From Verrucomicrobia bacterium TMED40 (GTDB lineage: Bacteria > Verrucomicrobiota > Verrucomicrobiia > Opitutales > Seribacteraceae): a DNA stretch of 6,615 bases. Position 1 is the stretch's first letter. The number at the start of each line of letters is the position of its first letter. The position numbers were made by a program, and so were the translations under genes. The stretch covers positions 43,308-49,922 of the forward strand of contig NHCT01000011.1 in assembly GCA_002167605.1 (NCBI GenBank). Direction: 5' to 3'. Under the pieces are notes generated by a model, which was not told the origin of the DNA, ran no database searches, and was given only the letters and a program-made list of their open reading frames with translations. Positions 1-4,426 of this stretch are shown piece after piece.

Positions 1-2414
1 AGAATGGAGGTCAGGTTTCTTTGGACTGCTTCCGCTTTGGGGTCATTGGCTACAAAAGAAAAGGCTATGTTCCGGTTGCTGGAAAGATTTCTCTCCGCTT
101 TCAGTGCCCGGAGTTGGGTGACCAATTCTCGAACTTCGTTCATTTCCTTTAGGGCGGATTGATCAAGCACGATGCCTCCGGATTGGAGGGCGTCGAGTAT
201 GGTTTTTCCGTCACCCGGTTTTTCACTTTCAATGGACTCGCCGGAGGAAAAGCACAGGGTGCTCCACAATTCTTCGGTGATGAAGGGGATGAAGGGGTGG
301 AGCATAAGAAGAATTTGGCGAAGGCAAATATCCTGAACCGCCAGGCAGGTGTTCTTCTGGGTTTCGTCTTGGATTCTATTTTTAGAAACTTCCACATACC
401 AATCGCAGAAATCCGTCCAGAATAATCGATAAATTGCCTGCAGGACGGAGTTGAATTCATAATCCTGATAAAACTTTTCGACTTGATCCAAGGTTTCGGC
501 CAATCTCAGAAGCATTGCCTGATCGTCTTTGTTGACCTGCTCAGGTTGGATTCTTAGGCAAATGAGCTCAATCACCGAATTGTCTTCGATGGGACTTGAA
601 ATTTGTCTGAACCGGCAAACATTCCAGAGTTTGTTGCAAAAGTTCCTTCCCTGCTCGATCCTTTCTTCGGAAAACCGAATATCCTGACCTTTGGGGGCGA
701 TGCTCATGATCCCGTGGCGTAAGCCATCGGCTCCGTACTTCTCGATCAAATCCAAGGGGTCTGGAGAATTCCCCAAGGACTTGGACATTTTTCTCCCTTC
801 TGCATCGCGAATAATCCCAGTGAAGTAAACATGTTTGAAGGGGATTCGTTCGGGTAATTCCGATTCATGAATTCTTTGCTCGGGCTTGTAGCTTCGCCCT
901 TTGAATTCCAAGCCTGCCATGATCATGCGTGCGACCCAAAAGAAAATGATATCCGGACCCGTTACCAACGCAGAGGTAGGATAAAAATGATCGAACCCTT
1001 TTTCTTCCATCGCCTCTTCGCCCGGCCAGCCTAAGGTGGCCAGAGGCCAGAGCCAGGATGATGCCCAGGTGTCCAGTACATCCTCATCCTGCTCCCAGTT
1101 TTCCGGATCGGATGGGCCTTTTGCGGAAACATGCCAATTGGACGGGTCGGATTTGATTTTCCCTTTCCGGTACCAAACAGGAATCCGGTGACCCCACCAA
1201 AGTTGTCGGCTGATGCACCAATCCTGAATGTTTTCCAACCAGTGCAAATAAGTCTTTTCCCATCGCTTGGGGAAAAATTCGATCATCCCATCCTTCACGA
1301 CTTGCTTGGCTTCCTCAACTCTTGGGTACTTAAGAAACCATTGCTCCGATAAACGGGGTTCGATCGGAACATCCGCCCGTTCGGAAAATCCTACATTGTT
1401 GTCGTATTCTTTACGCTCGACCAGCAAACCATCGTCTTCGAGCTTATTGGCGATGATCTTACGGGCAGAAAATCTTTCCATTCCCTGGTAGTCTACTCCC
1501 GCCAAGTTGTTGAGGGTTCCATCCGGATTCAGGATCTCCAACATCGGTAAATTATGTCTTTGGGCAATTTCGAAATCAAGCTTGTCGTGAGCGGGGGTGA
1601 TTTTCAGGATGCCGGTTCCGAAATCCTTTTGCACCGCCTCATCGGCCACAATGGGAAGAGCCATTGGGTTAATGGGTCTCATCACATGGAGACCCTTGAG
1701 GTTTTTCCATCGCGGATCTTCCGGGTGAATGGCAAGGGCCACATCGCCAACGATGGTTTCCGGGCGGGTGGTGGACACTTCCACATATGAACCCGGTGCT
1801 TCCACGATGTTGTACCTGATCTTGTAAAGGATGCTTTTCTGAGGCTTCATGATCACCTCTTCGTCCGATAAGGCGGTTTTACTGGTGGGACACCAATTGA
1901 CCATCCTCTGCCCGCGGTAAACATATCCTTTTTTGAAAAGCTTAACGAATGCATCGATCACCGCATCGGAGTAGTCGTCGTCCAAGGTGTGAACATTACG
2001 GTCCCAGTCGCACGAACATCCGAGTTTTTTGAGCTGGTTCAGGATGATGCCTCCATGCTTGTCACGCCAAAGGGCCGCATGATCCAGGAAGTTGTCACGG
2101 CCCAGTTCCTCACGGGTTCTTCCATCTTTCTTGAGGGCTTGCTCAACTTTGGTTTGAGTGGCAATGCCTGCATGATCGGTTCCGGGTAACCAAAGGACCG
2201 AATGCCCGTTTTGCCTCGCCCGGCGAACCAAAATGTCCTGAATCGTGTTGTTCAGAACATGACCCATAGTCAAAACGCCCGTAACATTCGGTGGCGGAAT
2301 AACCACCGAATAGGAGGATTTGCTCGGGTCGGGTTTTCCGGCAAAGCAATCGTTCTTTAACCACTTTTGATAAAGGCGGTCTTCAACTTCTTTGGGTGAA
2401 TAAGCTTTTTCCAT
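1..2414 (-). CDS. valS: Valine--tRNA ligase (ValRS), C-terminus cut by the window edge
   Basis: Class Ia aminoacyl-tRNA synthetase that charges tRNA(Val) with valine in the cytoplasm and edits mischarged threonine. The frame is open from the ATG at 2414 to base 1; I translated it through without a stop, giving 804 residues. Landmarks: PPPNVTG at 40-46, the HIGH-type ATP motif as TMGH at 49-52, the CP1 editing-domain motif STTRPET at 214-220, WWGHRIPVWY at 406-415, KMSKS at 542-546, then an anticodon-binding domain with FWTDFCDWYVE at 665-675 and PFIPFITEELW at 707-717. The last visible residues lead toward the usual C-terminal coiled-coil arm, which lies outside the window; family members are normally about 880-950 residues. 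The ATG starts 25 bp after the rhomboid stop on the same strand, so the two are probably co-transcribed. No Shine-Dalgarno sequence is visible before the ATG. The GVLTMGHVLNN and SLGNSPDP sequence resembles Bacteroidota/Verrucomicrobiota enzymes more than the E. coli type. Confidence 0.97.
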   Translation of the reverse strand, partial: MEKAYSPKEVEDRLYQKWLKNDCFAGKPDPSKSSYSVVIPPPNVTGVLTMGHVLNNTIQDILVRRARQNGHSVLWLPGTDHAGIATQTKVEQALKKDGRTREELGRDNFLDHAALWRDKHGGIILNQLKKLGCSCDWDRNVHTLDDDYSDAVIDAFVKLFKKGYVYRGQRMVNWCPTSKTALSDEEVIMKPQKSILYKIRYNIVEAPGSYVEVSTTRPETIVGDVALAIHPEDPRWKNLKGLHVMRPINPMALPIVADEAVQKDFGTGILKITPAHDKLDFEIAQRHNLPMLEILNPDGTLNNLAGVDYQGMERFSARKIIANKLEDDGLLVERKEYDNNVGFSERADVPIEPRLSEQWFLKYPRVEEAKQVVKDGMIEFFPKRWEKTYLHWLENIQDWCISRQLWWGHRIPVWYRKGKIKSDPSNWHVSAKGPSDPENWEQDEDVLDTWASSWLWPLATLGWPGEEAMEEKGFDHFYPTSALVTGPDIIFFWVARMIMAGLEFKGRSYKPEQRIHESELPERIPFKHVYFTGIIRDAEGRKMSKSLGNSPDPLDLIEKYGADGLRHGIMSIAPKGQDIRFSEERIEQGRNFCNKLWNVCRFRQISSPIEDNSVIELICLRIQPEQVNKDDQAMLLRLAETLDQVEKFYQDYEFNSVLQAIYRLFWTDFCDWYVEVSKNRIQDETQKNTCLAVQDICLRQILLMLHPFIPFITEELWSTLCFSSGESIESEKPGDGKTILDALQSGGIVLDQSALKEMNEVRELVTQLRALKAERNLSSNRNIAFSFVANDPKAEAVQRNLTSI

Positions 2415-2439
2415 TGTTGAGAGTGACAATTGGTTACAA

Positions 2440-3183
2440 TTATCTACGAATCCTTTTCGTATTGCGAGCAAAAGCACGAGAATGTCCCTTCTGGAAAAAA
2501 CGAACTTCCTTTTTCTTCAGAAAAGGAGTCAGTAGGATGCCGCTGGCAAAACCGCCTAAATGAGCGGCGATGGCAACGCCACCCGCTGATCTCATCGATT
2601 CCGGTAATGCGATGACTTGTTCGAAAACCCAAAATCCCAAAACCAAATAGGCAGGTAAATAAATCGTTCCAATGAAAAGGAAGAACCAGTAAAAAACCCG
2701 AACATTGGCTCGCGGATAGAGTAGGAGATACCCGGCGATTACTCCGGATATCGCTCCGGAGGCACCAACCATGGGAACTTGCGAGCCAGGGTTGGTCAGG
2801 GCTTGGGTGAGGGCGGCTCCCACTCCGCAGCAAAGATAGAAGACCAAGTACTTTATCTTGCCAAGGGCATCCTCTACATTGTCTCCATACAAATAGAGGA
2901 AAAGTAAATTACCGAAAAGATGAAGAACTCCACCATGGCTAAACATGGAGGTGATTGTGGTGGCCCATTCCCATGCCGCACCGGTCGGATCGAAAGGGAC
3001 AAGGTGTCCGAAAAAACTCGCGGGGATGAACCCAAAGGCGGAAAAATAAGCCAACTGCTGTTTTTCGCTGAGGGGAAATTGATAGGCAAAGAAGACCCAA
3101 AGGTTCGCTGCGATCAGGAACCAATTGACGATGGCGAATTTTCTCGTTGGGTTGTCGTCGCGGTAGGGAAGCAAAAAAAACAT
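2440..3183 (-). CDS. Rhomboid family intramembrane serine protease
   Basis: Polytopic inner-membrane protease expected to cleave transmembrane segments of membrane proteins; its substrate cannot be told from sequence. With the ATG at 3183 the protein is 247 residues. The catalytic Ser is in GASG (Ser142) and the His in AAHLGG (His208), forming the Ser-His dyad. The oxyanion-side motif H-x4-H-x3-N appears as His83, His88 and Asn92, with the same spacing as GlpG. About six hydrophobic segments are visible, and the tail after the last one is Lys/Arg-rich. The N-terminus (MFFLLPYRDDNPTRKF) matches the usual start of this rhomboid group, PLRDDNPT, which favours this ATG. A TTG at 3219 in the same frame would add 12 residues, but that TTG is part of the likely -35 box, and neither start has a well-placed Shine-Dalgarno. 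It precedes valS by 25 bp on the same strand, a probable operon without an obvious functional link. Confidence 0.94.
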   Translation of the reverse strand: MFFLLPYRDDNPTRKFAIVNWFLIAANLWVFFAYQFPLSEKQQLAYFSAFGFIPASFFGHLVPFDPTGAAWEWATTITSMFSHGGVLHLFGNLLFLYLYGDNVEDALGKIKYLVFYLCCGVGAALTQALTNPGSQVPMVGASGAISGVIAGYLLLYPRANVRVFYWFFLFIGTIYLPAYLVLGFWVFEQVIALPESMRSAGGVAIAAHLGGFASGILLTPFLKKKEVRFFQKGHSRAFARNTKRIRR

Positions 3184-3190
3184 CAAGTTC

Positions 3191-3219
3191 AAGATAAGTT
3201 TTTTCCTAAAGTTGGGCAA
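3191..3219 (-). promoter_or_regulatory. Putative sigma70-type promoter of the rhomboid gene
   Basis: Read on the minus strand: TTGCCC at 3219-3214 (4 of 6 to TTGACA), a 17-nt spacer, then TATCTT at 3196-3191 (4 of 6 to TATAAT). Only 7 nt (GAACTTG) separate the -10 box from the ATG at 3183, so transcription would begin at about the A of the start codon, giving a leaderless mRNA. The individual matches are modest; support comes from the perfect spacing and the same layout before fxsA. Confidence 0.4.
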
Positions 3220-3274
3220 CTGAGATGAAGAATCTTGTGCCCGAACTTCAAAAGTAGGAGAACCAAATAAAAGT

Positions 3275-3523
3275 ATGACCGACGCTCATCAACGCCTGGC
3301 TGTTTTCCGAAGTGATTCGGGGATTACCCTGTCTTTTGGAAACAAGACTTACTTCATCGATGCGTCCGAGCCTTTTCACAACATTGGCTGCAAATCCCTG
3401 GATCAGGGTGATTACCTGCCCTTTTATGTTGAAATTGCCAAACGCGAGGGGTTGGGTCCCGAATTCAGGGACGCATTGTTTCGAATGATTGAGGACTTGG
3501 AGAAAAGCGAACCGTCCGGTTAA
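3275..3523 (+). CDS. Small hypothetical protein (82 aa)
   Basis: I do not recognise a family. It is the only plus-strand gene I support. The predicted protein is soluble: no signal peptide or membrane segment, a probably beta-rich first half (LAVFRSD, GITLSF, KTYFIDA) and a helical, acidic second half (PFYVEIAKREGLG, FRDALFRMIEDLEK). Residue composition looks like a real protein rather than an antisense shadow, and no other gene covers this stretch. An AGGAG at 3256-3260 lies 14 nt before the ATG, longer than the usual spacing but the best Shine-Dalgarno match in the window. It is divergent from the rhomboid gene (about 91 bp between starts) and convergent with the lipoprotein gene (10 bp between stops). 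Function unknown. Confidence 0.62.
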   Translation: MTDAHQRLAVFRSDSGITLSFGNKTYFIDASEPFHNIGCKSLDQGDYLPFYVEIAKREGLGPEFRDALFRMIEDLEKSEPSG

Positions 3524-3530
3524 CCGTCCG
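3510..3530. repeat. Short direct repeat with internal palindrome at the convergent gene junction
   Basis: AACCGTCCG occurs at 3510-3518 and again at 3522-3530, a 12-nt period. The junction CGGTTAACCG (3517-3526) is a perfect 10-bp palindrome. It covers the last codons and stop (TAA, 3521-3523) of the 82-aa gene and reaches to 4 bp before the stop of the convergent lipoprotein gene. There is no U-run on either strand, so it does not look like an intrinsic terminator. It may be chance or a small tandem duplication. Confidence 0.45.
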
Positions 3531-3533
3531 CCC

Positions 3534-3989
3534 TCACTTAGCCTCAGCCTGAATCTTTTTCAGAATTGGACGACTGGAGGAAAAACTGGAGTCGGGTTCG
3601 GTGGCAATGTACCTCGCTCCGGGACCGATCGCCCGGGAATGGATTCCGAGAATGCGGAGATCTTCAGACTCGATGACATACATGATTCGTAGCTTGAACT
3701 TTTTTTCTTCCGGTCCCCAAAAAACCACGGAATCAACCGATTCTCCACGCAGGGATGCCTGTTCATAAGTGCCTTTGAGAGGCTCGGACCAGTAACCGCG
3801 TAACTCGACATCCCCTCCATCCGCAAAAATCATCGAGACCTCTCTTTTGTCACCGACTCTTCCGAAGTATTCGCCATCGAGTCCGCTCCCCCCGCAACCC
3901 CAGGTTGCAAGTAAGAGGAAAAAGGCACAGGTTGCCTTAGACGTCGATGACGTCATCATCCTTTTTTTTAAAGTTTGAGCTTTGTGCAT
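3534..3989 (-). CDS. Putative small lipoprotein, function unknown
   Basis: From the ATG at 3989 the protein is 151 residues: a basic n-region (KKR at 8-10), a hydrophobic stretch AFFLLLATWG (22-31), then Cys32 followed by GGSG. This looks like a type II (lipoprotein) signal peptide with a relaxed lipobox (T-W-G-C), so the mature protein would be lipid-anchored and periplasm-facing; no Asp follows the Cys, consistent with outer-membrane sorting. The mature part of about 120 residues looks beta-rich, with no cysteine and no motif I recognise. Start choice: the ATG at 3989 has AGG five bases upstream and overlaps the 3' end of fxsA by 53 bp; ATGs at 3959 and 3956 would shorten the overlap to about 20 bp and still leave a signal peptide, but AAGG sits directly against them. 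Same strand as fxsA and overlapping it, so expression is probably coupled to fxsA. The lipoprotein call is inference from the N-terminus. Confidence 0.78.
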   Translation of the reverse strand: MHKAQTLKKRMMTSSTSKATCAFFLLLATWGCGGSGLDGEYFGRVGDKREVSMIFADGGDVELRGYWSEPLKGTYEQASLRGESVDSVVFWGPEEKKFKLRIMYVIESEDLRILGIHSRAIGPGARYIATEPDSSFSSSRPILKKIQAEAK

Positions 3990-4374
3990 GAAAGCCTGAA
4001 GCCGAAGTTCGGACGAAGGACGAGCCGAAACTTTTCTTCAGTTTTTCCGCGAGGGACTTGCGGATTTTAGGCACCATCAGGGCAAAGCCAAACAGGTCGG
4101 TCAGAATACCCGGGGTGAGCAACACGATCCCTCCCACCACGATGAGTGCTCCCTCCACCATCTCCAGCGCCGGGGGACGCCCGGATTTTAGTTCGTTTTG
4201 GATCTTAGCCAAAGTGGAAAGGCCCTGCTGACGGGCGAGGGTTGCCCCCAGTGCCCCGGTGATCACGATTAGACCTAGAGTGGGCATGAATCCAATTCGG
4301 GCTCCTAAATGAATTAATAAATAGAGCTCGATGATAGGAATGAATACGAACAACAAGAGAAGGCGACCGAACAT
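3937..4374 (-). CDS. fxsA: FxsA family inner-membrane protein
   Basis: Member of the FxsA family (named after the E. coli protein whose overexpression relieves F-plasmid exclusion of phage T7); its biochemical role is not established. The protein has 145 residues, close to family length. Hydrophobic segments lie at about 1-24, 28-46 and 75-101. Family-type sequence is clear: GALGATLARQQG at 40-51, the SGRPPALEMVEGA stretch around 64-76, and LLTPGILTDLFGFALMVP at 85-102, followed by a basic amphipathic stretch (KIRKSLAEKLKKSF). The cytoplasmic tail ends in KKKDDDVIDV, an acidic VID-type ending also remembered from other FxsA proteins. The ATG at 4374 has no Shine-Dalgarno but lies directly after a good promoter. 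The upstream neighbour is the subtilase on the same strand, 52 bp away; downstream, the lipoprotein gene overlaps its 3' end. Confidence 0.94.
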   Translation of the reverse strand: MFGRLLLLFVFIPIIELYLLIHLGARIGFMPTLGLIVITGALGATLARQQGLSTLAKIQNELKSGRPPALEMVEGALIVVGGIVLLTPGILTDLFGFALMVPKIRKSLAEKLKKSFGSSFVRTSASGFHAQSSNFKKKDDDVIDV

Positions 4375-4380
4375 ACTTTA

Positions 4381-4409
4381 TTTTTAACTGGATAAGGCAC
4401 CCATGTCAA
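4381..4409 (-). promoter_or_regulatory. Sigma70-type promoter of fxsA, probably giving a leaderless mRNA
   Basis: On the minus strand a perfect TTGACA (4409-4404) is followed by exactly 17 nt and TAAAAA (4386-4381; 4 of 6 to TATAAT). Six bases (TAAAGT) then lead straight into the ATG at 4374. A start site 7 nt past the -10 box would be the A of the ATG. It lies wholly in the 52-bp gap between the subtilase stop and fxsA, so fxsA and the overlapping lipoprotein gene probably form their own transcription unit. Confidence 0.6.
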
Positions 4410-4426
4410 TGAATCGAGCGGGAGGA

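Noticed and set aside
159..425. Open frames on both strands of 149-460
   Set aside because: They lie wholly inside valS, which reads through with the expected anticodon-binding-domain motifs; these are shadow frames.
1131..2189. Several plus-strand frames of 66-78 codons across 1131-2189
   Set aside because: All are antisense to well-conserved ValRS sequence and have no recognisable domains or start signals.
2446..2460. Small hairpin ACGAA/TTCGT near the rhomboid stop, considered as a terminator
   Set aside because: The stem is 5 bp, lies inside the final codons and has no U-run; valS follows on the same strand.
2415..2480. GATAAT -10-like hexamer upstream of valS
   Set aside because: No acceptable -35 box at 16-18 nt; too weak to call a promoter.
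2874..3228. Frames opposite or out of phase with the rhomboid gene, including a 102-codon plus-strand frame
   Set aside because: They overlap the region encoding the rhomboid catalytic His-x4-His-x3-Asn motif and N-terminus and encode no credible protein.
3489..3692. 67-codon plus-strand frame overlapping the end of the 82-aa gene
   Set aside because: It runs antisense through the lipoprotein gene in a low-complexity reading; no start signal.
3946..3957. Perfect palindrome GATGACGTCATC
   Set aside because: It lies in the overlap of fxsA and the lipoprotein gene and is explained by the Asp-Asp-Val-Ile codons; not placed like an operator.
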